Source: Micromonospora echinofusca (GTDB taxonomy: Bacteria; Actinomycetota; Actinomycetes; Mycobacteriales; Micromonosporaceae). Taken from it: a stretch of 64,000 nucleotides of DNA. Location of the stretch: the NCBI RefSeq assembly GCF_900091445.1, contig NZ_LT607733.1, positions 4,801,001 to 4,865,000 on the forward strand. The letters run 5' to 3'. Positions 45,832 to 54,538 of this stretch are shown piece after piece. Every line of letters starts with the position of its first letter. The stretch's first letter is position 1. Made by a program: the position numbers and the translations under genes. The notes beneath the pieces are model-generated. The model ran no database searches, was not told where the DNA came from, and saw only the letters and a program-made list of their open reading frames with translations.

Positions 45832-47019
45832 TTACGCGTCCCGGGCGAGCGGCTCGGTACCGAGCAGCGCGTCGACGAACTGGGCGGGGTCGAACGGGGC
45901 CAGGTCGTCCTTGCCCTCGCCGAGCCCCACCAGCTTGACCGGGATGCCCAGCTTGCGCTGCACGGCGATGACGATGCCGCCCTTGGCGGTGCCGTCGAGC
46001 TTGCTGAGCACGACGCCGGTCACGTTGACCACCTCGGTGAAGACCCGGGCCTGCTCCAGCCCGTTCTGCCCGGTGGTGGCGTCGAGGATCAGCAGCGTCT
46101 CGTCGATCGGGCCGTGCTTCTCGACCACCCGCTTGACCTTGCCCAGCTCGTCCATCAGGCCGATCTTGTTCTGAAGGCGGCCGGCGGTGTCGATCAGCAC
46201 GGTGTCGACGCCGGTGTCGATGCCCCGCTTGACGGCGTCGAAGGCCACGCTGGCCGGGTCGGCCGCCTCGGGCCCACGGACGGTCTCCGCGCCGACGCGC
46301 CCGCCCCAGGTCTCCAGCTGGTCCGCGGCGGCGGCCCGGAAGGTGTCGGCGGCGCCGAGCAGCACGGTGCGCCCGTCGGCGACGAGCACCCGGGCGATCT
46401 TGCCGCAGGTGGTGGTCTTGCCCGCGCCGTTGACGCCGACGACCAGCACCACCGCCGGCACGCCGTCCTTGGGCGCGGTCCGCAGCGACCGGTCCAGGGT
46501 CGGGTCGAGCGCGTTGACCAGCTCGGCGGCGAGCAGGGCGCGCAGCTCGCCCGCGGAGCGGGTGCCGAGGACCCGGGTCCGCTCGCGCAACCGGTCGACG
46601 ATCTCCCGGGTGGCGTCGATGCCGACGTCGGCGGTGATCAGGCTGTCCTCGATCTCCTCCCAGGCGTCCTCGTCGAGGTGGTCGCGGCTGAGCAGGCCGA
46701 GCAGGCCCTTGCCGAAGGCGTTCTGCGAACGGGACAGCCGCGAGCGCAGCCGGACCAGCCGCCCGGCGGTCGGCTCGGGGACCTCCAGCACCGGGGCCGG
46801 GGCCTCCACGACCGGCGGCTCCACCAGGATCCCGGTGGACAACTCGGCCTCCGGCGCCTCCACCGGCGGGCCGGCGAGATCCTCCTCGGCCCGGGTCTCG
46901 ACCTCCGTCTCGGGCAGCGGCGGCTCCGGTCGCCGGCGCAGCCGCGGCACGACCAGCCCGATGCCGCCAAGGATCAGCACGCCGAGCAGGGCGAGCGCGA
47001 TGAGGAGGTATTCGGTCAT
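45832..47019 (-). CDS. ftsY: Signal recognition particle receptor FtsY
   Basis: A 395-residue SRP receptor GTPase. The N-terminus has a hydrophobic anchor (YLLIALALLGVLILGGIGLV) followed by an acidic region, as in other actinobacterial FtsY. NG domain: G1 GVNGAGKTTT near residue 195, then DTAGRLQNKIGLMDEL, LSKLDGTAKGG and GEGKDDLAPF. ATG start with a CAGGAT -10-like hexamer six bases upstream, possibly leaderless. It leads the run to the phosphotransferase, amtB-glnB-glnD and ffh, so both SRP GTPases flank the nitrogen genes. Confidence 0.96.
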   Translation of the reverse strand: MTEYLLIALALLGVLILGGIGLVVPRLRRRPEPPLPETEVETRAEEDLAGPPVEAPEAELSTGILVEPPVVEAPAPVLEVPEPTAGRLVRLRSRLSRSQNAFGKGLLGLLSRDHLDEDAWEEIEDSLITADVGIDATREIVDRLRERTRVLGTRSAGELRALLAAELVNALDPTLDRSLRTAPKDGVPAVVLVVGVNGAGKTTTCGKIARVLVADGRTVLLGAADTFRAAAADQLETWGGRVGAETVRGPEAADPASVAFDAVKRGIDTGVDTVLIDTAGRLQNKIGLMDELGKVKRVVEKHGPIDETLLILDATTGQNGLEQARVFTEVVNVTGVVLSKLDGTAKGGIVIAVQRKLGIPVKLVGLGEGKDDLAPFDPAQFVDALLGTEPLARDA

Positions 47020-47168
47020 GCCGGAATCCTGTCAGATGCCGGCGAAGCTGTCCCAGCCACCGCTCCCGGCCGCCTGCGGGAAGCCGGCGGTAGGCTCGGT
47101 CACAGCCAGCAGTGGTGCGACCGCCGGCCGGGTAGTAAAGATGAAGTCCGCTCATCTGGAGGTCGACC

Positions 47169-48881
47169 ATGCCCGCGGCACACCTGCTCATCGGCCCGCT
47201 GCTCCGCAGGGTGGTGGGCACGCGGGCCACCGTCTGGGTCGAGACCAGCGCGCCCGCGGTGGTCACCGTCCGCACCGCCGACGGCGCCGGCGGCACCGCG
47301 CCCACCTTCTCGGCGTACGAGCACCACTACGCGCTCGTCGTGGTGGAGGGGCTCACCCCCGACAGCGCCACCACCTACGAGGTGCTGATCGACGACGAGG
47401 TCGCCTGGCCGGTGCCGAAGAGCAAGTTCCCGCCCAGCGTGATCCGTACCCGGGCGGCCGACGACCTCGACCAGCCGGTCCGGTTGGTCTTCGGCTCCTG
47501 CCGGGAGACCACCCAGCACGCCACCACCCGGCGGCTGCCCCCGGACGCGCTCGACGCGTACGCCCGGCGGCTGATGGCCGACCCGGACGCGACCGACCTG
47601 CCCGACCTGCTCGTGCTCCTCGGCGACCAGGTCTACGCGGACGTGACGTCGCCCACTGTCCGGCGGCTGCTGAAGCGGCGCCGCCGGCGGCCCAAGGGCG
47701 CGCCGGGCGACCAGGTGGTCAGCTTCGACGAGTACACGAAGCTCTACCTGGAATCCTGGCGGGACCCGGAGATCCGCTGGCTGTTCTCCACCGTGCCGAG
47801 CGTCATGATCTTCGACGACCACGAGGTCATCGACGACTGGAACACCTCGGCCTCCTGGCGCTCCGACATGCGCGAGCAGCCGTGGTGGGCGGAGCGGATC
47901 ACCAGCGGCCTCGCCTCGTACTGGGTCTACCAGCACCTGGGCAACCTCTCCCCCGACGAGATCGCCGCCGACCCGGTCTACGCCAAGGTCGTCGCGGCGG
48001 AGGACGCCACCGGCGTGCTGCGCGAGTTCGGGCAGCGGGTCGACACCGAGGCCGACCTCGCCCACGACACCGAGCGGTGGCGCGCCGTGCAGTACCAGTG
48101 GAGCTACGCGCTGGACCTGGGCCGGACCCGGCTGGTCATGCTCGACAACCGGTGCAGCCGGGTGCTGGAGCCGGGCCAGCGGGCGATGCTGCCCCCGGGC
48201 GAGTGGTCGTGGTTCCTCGACCGGGCCCACGGCGTCTACGACCACCTGGTGGTCGGCGCGTCCCTGCCCTGGCTGCTGCCGCCGGGCATCCACCACGTGG
48301 AGGCGTGGAACGAGAAGCTGGCCGACTCGCGGCGGCCCTGGGTGGCCCGGCTGGCCGAGAACCTGCGCCGGGGGCTGGACCTGGAGCACTGGGCCGCGTT
48401 CCGCCGCTCGTTCGACGCGCTCGGCGCCCTCTTCGCCCGCCTCGGCAGCGGCACCCCCGGCGAGCCCGGCGAGCGCGTCGGGGCCGGCCCCGCGTACGCG
48501 CCACCGGCGTCGATCAGCGTGCTCTCCGGCGACGTGCACCACTCGTACGTGGCGCGGGCCCGGTTCGACGACCGGAGCGTGGTCACCCCGGTGCACCAGC
48601 TCACCTGCTCGCCCATCCACAACCAGGTCCCGGCCGGGATGCGCCCGCTGATGAAGCTCGGCTGGTCGTCCGGGCCGTCCGGGGCCACCCGGGCCCTCGC
48701 CCGCACCGCCGGGGTACGCCGCCCACCGTTGCGATGGAAGCGGCTCGCCGGGCCGTACTTCGGCAACGCCGTCGCCACGCTGGTGCACGCCGGCCGGACG
48801 GCCGAGGTGACCATCGAGGGCACCACCAGCGAGGGCCACCTGCGCGAGGTGATGCGCCAGCGCCTCACCCCCGGCGGGTGA
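47169..48881 (+). CDS. PhoD-like alkaline phosphatase / phosphodiesterase
   Basis: A 570-residue metallophosphatase of the PhoD superfamily. Motifs: VFGSCRETT, LLVLLGDQVYAD, MIFDDHEVIDDWN, LVMLDNR and LSGDVHHSYVARA, the usual set of metal ligands. An N-terminal beta-sandwich (HLLIGPLLRRVVGTRATVWV) matches the PhoD N domain. There is no Tat or Sec signal peptide, unlike secreted PhoD, so it is probably cytoplasmic. ATG with GGAGG six bases upstream. A TAGGCT at 47091 is a possible -10. No Pho box recognised. Confidence 0.88.
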   Translation: MPAAHLLIGPLLRRVVGTRATVWVETSAPAVVTVRTADGAGGTAPTFSAYEHHYALVVVEGLTPDSATTYEVLIDDEVAWPVPKSKFPPSVIRTRAADDLDQPVRLVFGSCRETTQHATTRRLPPDALDAYARRLMADPDATDLPDLLVLLGDQVYADVTSPTVRRLLKRRRRRPKGAPGDQVVSFDEYTKLYLESWRDPEIRWLFSTVPSVMIFDDHEVIDDWNTSASWRSDMREQPWWAERITSGLASYWVYQHLGNLSPDEIAADPVYAKVVAAEDATGVLREFGQRVDTEADLAHDTERWRAVQYQWSYALDLGRTRLVMLDNRCSRVLEPGQRAMLPPGEWSWFLDRAHGVYDHLVVGASLPWLLPPGIHHVEAWNEKLADSRRPWVARLAENLRRGLDLEHWAAFRRSFDALGALFARLGSGTPGEPGERVGAGPAYAPPASISVLSGDVHHSYVARARFDDRSVVTPVHQLTCSPIHNQVPAGMRPLMKLGWSSGPSGATRALARTAGVRRPPLRWKRLAGPYFGNAVATLVHAGRTAEVTIEGTTSEGHLREVMRQRLTPGG

Positions 48882-48946
48882 GCGGGCGGTCTGGCGCCTG
48901 GATAAGCGGTCGCGGACTGTCGGGGGTGCCCGCCAGGATGATCGGC

Positions 48947-49468
48947 ATGACCTGGAGAGCACCGGAGATCACCCGGACCCCCGAGCCCTACGTCGGCGAC
49001 GAGCGCACCATGCTGGAGGGCTGGCTGGATTACCACCGGCAGACCCTGCTGCTCAAGTGCGCCGGGCTGACCGCCGAGCAACTGCGCACGCCGAGCGTCG
49101 AGCCCTCCGGGCTCACCCTGCTCGGCCTGGTCCGGCACCTGGCCGAGGTGGAGGCCTGGTGGTTCCGGGAGAACTTCGCCGGCCAGCAGGTCGACTACCC
49201 CTACTTCACGCCCGACAACCCGGACGCCGACCACGACGTCAGCACCGCCGACGCCGAGGCCGACCTCGCCACCTTCCACCGGGAGGTCGCGCTGGCCCGC
49301 GCCGCCACCGCCGGCCGGTCGCTGGACGAGACCTTCACCGAGGTCGGCCCGAAGCGCCGCACGTTCAACCTGCGCTGGGCCTACGTGCACATGATCGAGG
49401 AGTACGCCCGGCACAACGGCCACGCCGACCTGATCCGCGAACGCATCGACGGCGTCACAGGCGAGTAG
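48947..49468 (+). CDS. DinB-family (DUF664) protein
   Basis: A 173-residue four-helix-bundle protein of the DinB/DUF664 superfamily, which includes mycothiol-dependent enzymes. The likely metal-binding histidines are in GLVRHLAEVEAWWFRE and EEYARHNGHADLIRE. The function could be a thiol-dependent transferase or isomerase; the substrate is unknown. Start: ATG 48947 with AGGA eight bases upstream; ATG at 48938 is an alternative adding three residues. It follows phoD by 65 bp. Confidence 0.85.
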   Translation: MTWRAPEITRTPEPYVGDERTMLEGWLDYHRQTLLLKCAGLTAEQLRTPSVEPSGLTLLGLVRHLAEVEAWWFRENFAGQQVDYPYFTPDNPDADHDVSTADAEADLATFHREVALARAATAGRSLDETFTEVGPKRRTFNLRWAYVHMIEEYARHNGHADLIRERIDGVTGE

Positions 49469-49496
49469 CCCGCGCCGGGGTGGACGGCTCAGCCGG

Positions 49497-50117
49497 TCAG
49501 TACGCCAGTGCCGCCCGCGCGTACCGCAGGTCGGCCGGGCCGCTCCAGCGCAGCGCCGACAGGCCGGCGACGCGCGCGCCCCGAATCGCCCAGTCCTCGT
49601 CGTCGAGGAAGAGGACCCGGCCCGCCTGGGTCTCCAGGGCCGCGCAGGCCGCCTGGAAGTACTCCTTCGCCGGCTTGTTGACCCCGATCCTGGACGAGTT
49701 GACCACCGCGTCGAACTCGTCGGTCAGGTCGAGCGCGGCGAGGTCGGCGTCGAGCAGGTCGGTGGCGTTCGTGCCGAGCCCGATCCGGATGCCGCCGGAC
49801 CGCGCCTCGCGGACGAAGGCGAGCACCTCCGGGTCGACCTCGCCCCGGTAGCGCTGCCACTGCTCCACGCCGGCCCGGGCGCGCTCGGGGCCGCCCACGG
49901 AGTCGGCCAGCGCGTCGGCCACGCTGCTCATCCAGTCGGCGTGGCTGACCCGCCCGGTCAGCACCGGCTGGAGCCGCCCCCACTGCATGGCGATCTCGGT
50001 GAGCACGCCCTCGGAGAGGCCGTACTCCCGCTCCACCCCGGCGGCCACCGCCGGGTCCCACCGGCGCAGTACGCCGTCGAAGTCCACCAGGAGCGCCGTC
50101 GCCCGTTCCCGACCCAC
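49497..50117 (-). CDS. HAD-superfamily hydrolase
   Basis: A 206-residue HAD hydrolase. Motif I LLVDFDGVLRRWD (nucleophile D, acid/base D), motif II GLGTNATD, lysine in INKPAKEYF (VNKPAKEYFQ) and motif IV VLFLDDEDWAIRGARVAG. Haloacid-dehalogenase-like phosphatase of unknown substrate. GTG overlaps the smc stop by one base (TAGTG), so it is translated after smc. Converges with DinB. Confidence 0.87.
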   Translation of the reverse strand: MGRERATALLVDFDGVLRRWDPAVAAGVEREYGLSEGVLTEIAMQWGRLQPVLTGRVSHADWMSSVADALADSVGGPERARAGVEQWQRYRGEVDPEVLAFVREARSGGIRIGLGTNATDLLDADLAALDLTDEFDAVVNSSRIGVNKPAKEYFQAACAALETQAGRVLFLDDEDWAIRGARVAGLSALRWSGPADLRYARAALAY

Positions 50118-53100
50118 TACTCGTTCTCCTCGCCGCGGTCACGCCGCTCGTCTCCGTCGGCCCGGTTGAGCCGCTGGCTGATCACCTGGGTCACCCCGTT
50201 GCGCATGGTCACGCCGTACAGGGCGTCGGCGACCTCCATCGTCCGCTTCTGGTGCGTGATGACGATGAGCTGGCTCTTCTCCCGCAACTGTGCCAGCAGC
50301 GTGATCAACCGGCCCAGGTTGACGTCGTCGAGCGCCGCCTCCACCTCGTCCATGATGTAGAACGGGCTGGGCCGGGCCCGGAAGATGGCCACCAGCATCG
50401 CCACCGCGGTCAGCGAACGCTCGCCGCCGGAGAGCAGCGACAGCCGCTTGATCTTCTTGCCCGGCGGGCGGGCCTCGACCTCGACGCCGGTGGTGAGCAG
50501 GTCGTCGGGGTCGGTGAGCACGAGCCGCCCCTCGCCGCCGGGGAAGAGCACCGTGAAGACCTGCTGGAACTCCCGGGCGGTGTCCTCGAACGCGCTGGCG
50601 AAGACCTCCAGGATCCGGTCGTCGACGTCCTTGACCACGGTGAGCAGGTCGCGGCGGGTGGCCTTGAGGTCCTCCAGCTGCTCGGAGAGGAACTTGTAGC
50701 GCTCCTCCAGCGCGGCGAACTCCTCCAGGGCCAGCGGGTTCACCTTGCCGAGCAGGGCCAGTTCCCGTTCCGCCTTGGCCGCCCGCTTCTCCTGCACCGG
50801 CCGCTCGTAGCGGACCGGCTCGGGCACCGGCAGGCCGTCGCGTTCGGCCGCCGCCACGTCGGCCTGGGTGGGCGGGACGGGCTGGGTCGGGCCGTACTCG
50901 GCGACGAGGGTCTCCACGTCCAGCCCGAAGTCCTCGGCGGCCTTCGCCTCCAGCTGCTCGATGCGCAGCCGCTGCTCGGCGCGGGCCACCTCGTCGCGGT
51001 GCACCTGGCTGGTCAGCCGCTCCAGCTCCGCGCCGAGCCGCTTGGCCGCGCCGCGTACCTCCTGGAGCTCGGCCTCGCGGGCGGCGCGTTCGCGCGCCAC
51101 GGCGTCGCGGTGCTCCTCGGCCGTCGCGATGGAGGTGGCCAGCCGGGTGAGGGCCTCCCGGGCCCCGCCCGCCACGGCCCGGGCGATCCCCGCGCCCCGG
51201 GTGCGGGCCGCGCGCCGGGCCGCCGCGCGTTCCCGCGCGGCCCGCTCGGCCGTGGCCTGCCGGCGCAGCGAGTCCGCGCGGCCGGCGATCGAGGAGACCC
51301 GCTCCTCGGCGGTACGCACCGCGAGCCGGACCTCCATCTCGTTCTGCCGTGCCTGCGGCACCATCGCGGCGAGCTGGTCGCGTTCCTCGGTCGACGGTTC
51401 CGCGTCGACCGGCGTCTCCTCGGCCAGCCGCAGCCGCTCCTCCAGCTCCGCCAGGGTGAGCAGGTCCCGCTCCCGGGCGGCCTCGGCGCGGGCCCGGGAC
51501 TCGCCGAGCCGGTCGGTCTCCGCCTTCGCGGAGCGGGCCGCCGCGCCCAGCTCGGCCAGCCGGCGGGCGGCAGCGTTGCGGTGGCTCTCCGCCTCCCGCT
51601 TGGCGGCGGCGGCGTGCTGCACGGTCTCCTTGGCGGCGGCCACCTCGGCGCGGGCGTCGACGAGCTGTTCGCGCAGCTCCGCGCCGGTCTGCTCGGCGGC
51701 GAGCCGGTTCGATCGGGCCTCCTCGACGGCGGCCTGCACCTCGATGAAGCTGGGTGCCTTGGCCGATCCGCCGGCCGCCGCGTACGCCCCCACCACGTCG
51801 CCGTCCGGGGTGACCGCGCGCAGCTCCGGGTTGCCGGCGACCACCTCGGCCGCCGCCGCGAGGTCGTCGACCAGCACCACGTCGCGCAGCGCCCGGTGTA
51901 CCGCCGGGCGGATCTGCGGGGAGCACTCCACCAGGTCGGGCGCCCAGCGGGCGCCGTCGGGCAGCTTCGGCCGCAGCGCGTCGACCGGGGCGTCCATGCC
52001 CGGCCCGGCGGGGCTGCCGACCAGCAGGCCGGCGCGGCCGGCGTCGGAGATCTTCAGCAGCCGCATGGCCTCGACCGCCTCGTCGACGCCGCTGACCGCG
52101 ACCGCGTCGGCGAGCCCGCCAAGGGCGGCGGCGAGCGCGGCCTCCTGCCCGGGGGCGACGGTGAGCAGCCCGGCCAGGCTGCCCAGCAGGCCGGGGACCT
52201 CGTCGGCGCGGGCCAGTAGCGCCCCGGCGCCGTCCTTGCGGCGCAGGCCGAGGGCGAGCGCCTCCTCCCGGGCCTTCCAGGTGGCGGCGTCCTTCTCCGC
52301 CGCGCGCTCCGCGTCGGTCAGCGACCGTACGGTGGCCTGCGCCCGCTCCTGGGCGGCGACCGCCTCGGCGTGCCGGGCGTCGAGGTCGGCGTTGTCCCGG
52401 TCCGCCTCGGTGGACTGCTCGGCGACCGCGTCGAGTTCGGCCTGGGCCTGGTCGGCCCGGGCGAGCGCGTCGGCGTGCGCGGTGGCGAGCCGCTCGATCT
52501 CCTCGCCGGCGCTGGTGGTGCGGGCGCGGGCGGAGTTGACCTGGCCGGTCAGCCGGGCCAGGCCCTCCCTGCGGTCGGCGATCGCCTTGGCCGCGGCGAC
52601 CAGCTCGCGCTCGGCGGCGGCGAGCTGCCGTTCCAGCTCCTGGCGGTGCTCGACGGCCTCGGCCAGCCGGATCTGGTCGTCGGTGAGCGCGCCGCGCAGC
52701 TCCTCCTCCTGCTCGCGGATCCGCTCGGCCTCGGCCTCCAGCTGGTCGGGGTCGCGCCCGGGGCGCTCGTCGTCGGGCGTGGCGCTGAGGTGCCGCAGCC
52801 GCTCCCGGGCGAGCTGCTCGACGGAGCGGAACCGCTCGGAGAGGGCGGAGAGCTTGTACCAGGTGTCCTGGGCGGCGGCCAGCAGCGGCGCGTCCTCGGC
52901 GAGGGCCGCCTCCAGCTCGGCCAGCCGCGCCTGCACCTCGGTGTGCTCGGCCTCGACCTGCTCGCGCCGCTCACGCACCGCGGTCTCGTCGGCGATCTCC
53001 CGGTCCAGGGTGGCCCGCAGGGTGGCCAGGTCGTCGGCGAGCAGCCGCAGCCGGGCGTCGCGCAGGTTGGCCTGGATGGCGGCGGCGCGGCGGGCCACCT

Positions 53101-53728
53101 CCGCCTGCCGGCCCAGCGGCTTGAGCTGACGGCGCAGCTCGGCGGTGAGGTCGGTGAGCCGGTTCAGGTTCGTCTGCATCGCGTCGAGCTTCCGCAGCGC
53201 CTTCTCCTTGCGCTTGCGGTGCTTGAGGACGCCGGCCGCCTCCTCGATGAACGAGCGCCGGTCCTCCGGCTTGGCGTGCAGCATCCCGTCGAGGCGGCCC
53301 TGGCCGACGATGATGTGCATCTCCCGGCCGATGCCGGAGTCCGACAACAGCTCCTGGATGTCGAGCAGCCGGCAGGTGTCGCCGTTGATCTCGTACTCGC
53401 TCTCGCCGGAGCGGAACATCCGACGGGTGATCGACACCTCGGTGTACTCGATCGGCAGCGCGCCGTCGGTGTTGTCGATCGTGAGGGTCACCTCGGCGCG
53501 GCCCAGCGGTGCCCGGCCGGCGGTGCCGGCGAAGATGACGTCCTCCATCTTGCCGCCGCGCAGCGCCTTGGCGCCCTGCTCGCCGAGCACCCAGGCAATG
53601 GCGTCGACGACGTTGGACTTGCCGGAGCCGTTGGGGCCGACCACGCAGGTGATCCCCGGCTCCAGCTTCAGCGTCGTCGCGGAGGCGAAGGACTTGAAGC
53701 CCTTCACCGTCAGGCTCTTGAGATGCAC
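50117..53728 (-). CDS. smc: Chromosome segregation protein SMC
   Basis: A 1203-residue SMC ATPase, the core of condensin with ScpA/ScpB (not in the window). Walker A GPNGSGKSN at residues 31-39, then IIVGQGRLDGML (Q-loop region), long coiled coils, a hinge at about residues 500-650 (LLGSLAGLLTVAPGQEAALA; VDDLAAAAEVVAGNPELRAV), and C-terminal LSGGERSLTAVAML plus Walker B PFYIMDEVEAALDD. The head domains are complete. GTG at 53728 (MHLKSLTVKGFKSF) with GAGG nine bases upstream; a longer in-frame extension of 32 codons is rejected. Confidence 0.97.
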   Translation of the reverse strand: MHLKSLTVKGFKSFASATTLKLEPGITCVVGPNGSGKSNVVDAIAWVLGEQGAKALRGGKMEDVIFAGTAGRAPLGRAEVTLTIDNTDGALPIEYTEVSITRRMFRSGESEYEINGDTCRLLDIQELLSDSGIGREMHIIVGQGRLDGMLHAKPEDRRSFIEEAAGVLKHRKRKEKALRKLDAMQTNLNRLTDLTAELRRQLKPLGRQAEVARRAAAIQANLRDARLRLLADDLATLRATLDREIADETAVRERREQVEAEHTEVQARLAELEAALAEDAPLLAAAQDTWYKLSALSERFRSVEQLARERLRHLSATPDDERPGRDPDQLEAEAERIREQEEELRGALTDDQIRLAEAVEHRQELERQLAAAERELVAAAKAIADRREGLARLTGQVNSARARTTSAGEEIERLATAHADALARADQAQAELDAVAEQSTEADRDNADLDARHAEAVAAQERAQATVRSLTDAERAAEKDAATWKAREEALALGLRRKDGAGALLARADEVPGLLGSLAGLLTVAPGQEAALAAALGGLADAVAVSGVDEAVEAMRLLKISDAGRAGLLVGSPAGPGMDAPVDALRPKLPDGARWAPDLVECSPQIRPAVHRALRDVVLVDDLAAAAEVVAGNPELRAVTPDGDVVGAYAAAGGSAKAPSFIEVQAAVEEARSNRLAAEQTGAELREQLVDARAEVAAAKETVQHAAAAKREAESHRNAAARRLAELGAAARSAKAETDRLGESRARAEAARERDLLTLAELEERLRLAEETPVDAEPSTEERDQLAAMVPQARQNEMEVRLAVRTAEERVSSIAGRADSLRRQATAERAARERAAARRAARTRGAGIARAVAGGAREALTRLATSIATAEEHRDAVARERAAREAELQEVRGAAKRLGAELERLTSQVHRDEVARAEQRLRIEQLEAKAAEDFGLDVETLVAEYGPTQPVPPTQADVAAAERDGLPVPEPVRYERPVQEKRAAKAERELALLGKVNPLALEEFAALEERYKFLSEQLEDLKATRRDLLTVVKDVDDRILEVFASAFEDTAREFQQVFTVLFPGGEGRLVLTDPDDLLTTGVEVEARPPGKKIKRLSLLSGGERSLTAVAMLVAIFRARPSPFYIMDEVEAALDDVNLGRLITLLAQLREKSQLIVITHQKRTMEVADALYGVTMRNGVTQVISQRLNRADGDERRDRGEENE

Positions 53729-53902
53729 CTTCTCGATCCTCGTCCGGTGGCCGCCGTACCGTCGCCGGCTGCGCGGACCTGGGTGAACCCGCAGACTAAC
53801 CCGGGACGGGGAACCGCCGGGCACGCGACCCGCCTGGCGACCACGGGGCGCTCATCCGGCTGACGCGGGCCGGGGTGGCGGAAGAGAGGCGCGGACAGAG
53901 CT

Positions 53903-53938
53903 GCGCGCCGGCACGGAAGTGTCGGCGCGCTCTTTTTG
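53903..53938 (+). terminator. Intrinsic terminator with T-tract on the plus strand
   Basis: GCGCGCCGGCAC at 53903-53914 pairs with GTGTCGGCGCGC at 53919-53930 (one G-T) around a GGAA loop, followed by TCTTTTTG. This is the most classical rho-independent terminator in the window, and its T-tract serves plus-strand transcripts, though no plus-strand gene precedes it. The hairpin could also act for the minus-strand small gene ending at 53970. Confidence 0.8.
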
Positions 53939-53969
53939 CGTGGTGCGATTCAGTTGTGCGATCCGGAGA

Positions 53970-54164
53970 TCAGGTCAGTGCGGGCTCGGCCAGACGGAGC
54001 AGGTCGTCCGTCTCCGCCGCAGCCGCCGCGAGCCGATCGTTCTCGGCACGCAGCCGCGTGATCTCGAACTCCAGAGACCGAACCGTGGCACGCAGTCGGG
54101 TGACCTCGTCGAGCAGGCGCCGATCGGACGCCGCACCTACGTGGCCGTACAGGGCCTTAGCCAT
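53970..54164 (-). CDS. Small conserved coiled-coil protein
   Basis: A 64-residue protein. MAKALYGHVGAASDR leads into an uninterrupted heptad-pattern helix (LLDEVTRLRATVRSLEFEIT, RLRAENDRLAAAAAETDD) ending PALT. I recall similar short MAKALxGHVG proteins in many actinobacteria; their function is unknown. ATG with AAGGAG six bases upstream, a strong site that fixes the start. Single gene upstream of smc in the same orientation, with a hairpin between. Dimerisation or a scaffold role is inference. Confidence 0.8.
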   Translation of the reverse strand: MAKALYGHVGAASDRRLLDEVTRLRATVRSLEFEITRLRAENDRLAAAAAETDDLLRLAEPALT

Positions 54165-54233
54165 GTTGACTCCTTGATATGCGCTGCCGGAAGGGCCGGC
54201 CAACGCGCGCCCAAATGTGTACGCGGCTGTCAT

Positions 54234-54249
54234 CCCAGACGATTCTGGG
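54234..54249. promoter_or_regulatory. Perfect inverted repeat (operator candidate)
   Basis: CCCAGA, CGAT, TCTGGG: a 16-bp perfect palindrome 70 bp upstream of the small coiled-coil gene, near a possible minus-strand promoter. Confidence 0.4.
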
Positions 54250-54471
54250 CATGACCGGGCGCGACTGGCGACACCTACATATTGAGCCGACACCCCCTCT
54301 TTCGTCAAGTTCTCGCAGGCCGTAGATCATTTCCACGTCGACCTGACCACTTGCCGGGGGGCTGCCACAAGGCGCGGACACACTCTGTCCGGACACCCTG
54401 ACTCTACGCCCCGGATCCCGGGAAGTCCCCACCCTGGCGTCCGGCTTCCCCTTAACTCTTCCTTAGCCACA

Positions 54472-54501
54472 TTGCCGCTGTTCGCGCCCGCCACGTAGCG
54501 T
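54472..54501 (+). promoter_or_regulatory. Promoter of the CAP-domain gene
   Basis: TTGCCG (54472-54477), 18 bp, TAGCGT (54496-54501). The predicted transcript start is about 30 bases before the GTG at 54539, leaving room for the GGAGG site. Confidence 0.5.
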
Positions 54502-54538
54502 CACCCCGGCCCGCAAGCGACCCCTTGGAGGCACAGGC

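Larger units (their letters stand above)
54165..54538. other. Divergent intergenic region, coiled-coil protein / CAP protein
   Basis: 374 bp. Contains two inverted repeats (54234-54249; CGGACA at 54375-54380 with TGTCCG at 54386-54391) and the CAP promoter. I looked for a ydaO/c-di-AMP riboswitch, common before secreted cell-wall proteins in this group, and did not find its conserved segments. Confidence 0.5.

Noticed and set aside
46187..48946. Long plus-strand frame across ftsY and phoD leading into DinB
   Set aside because: Only the terminal DinB part has family motifs; the rest is shadow of ftsY and phoD.
54165..54538. ydaO/c-di-AMP riboswitch before the CAP-domain gene
   Set aside because: The conserved core segments of that riboswitch are not present.
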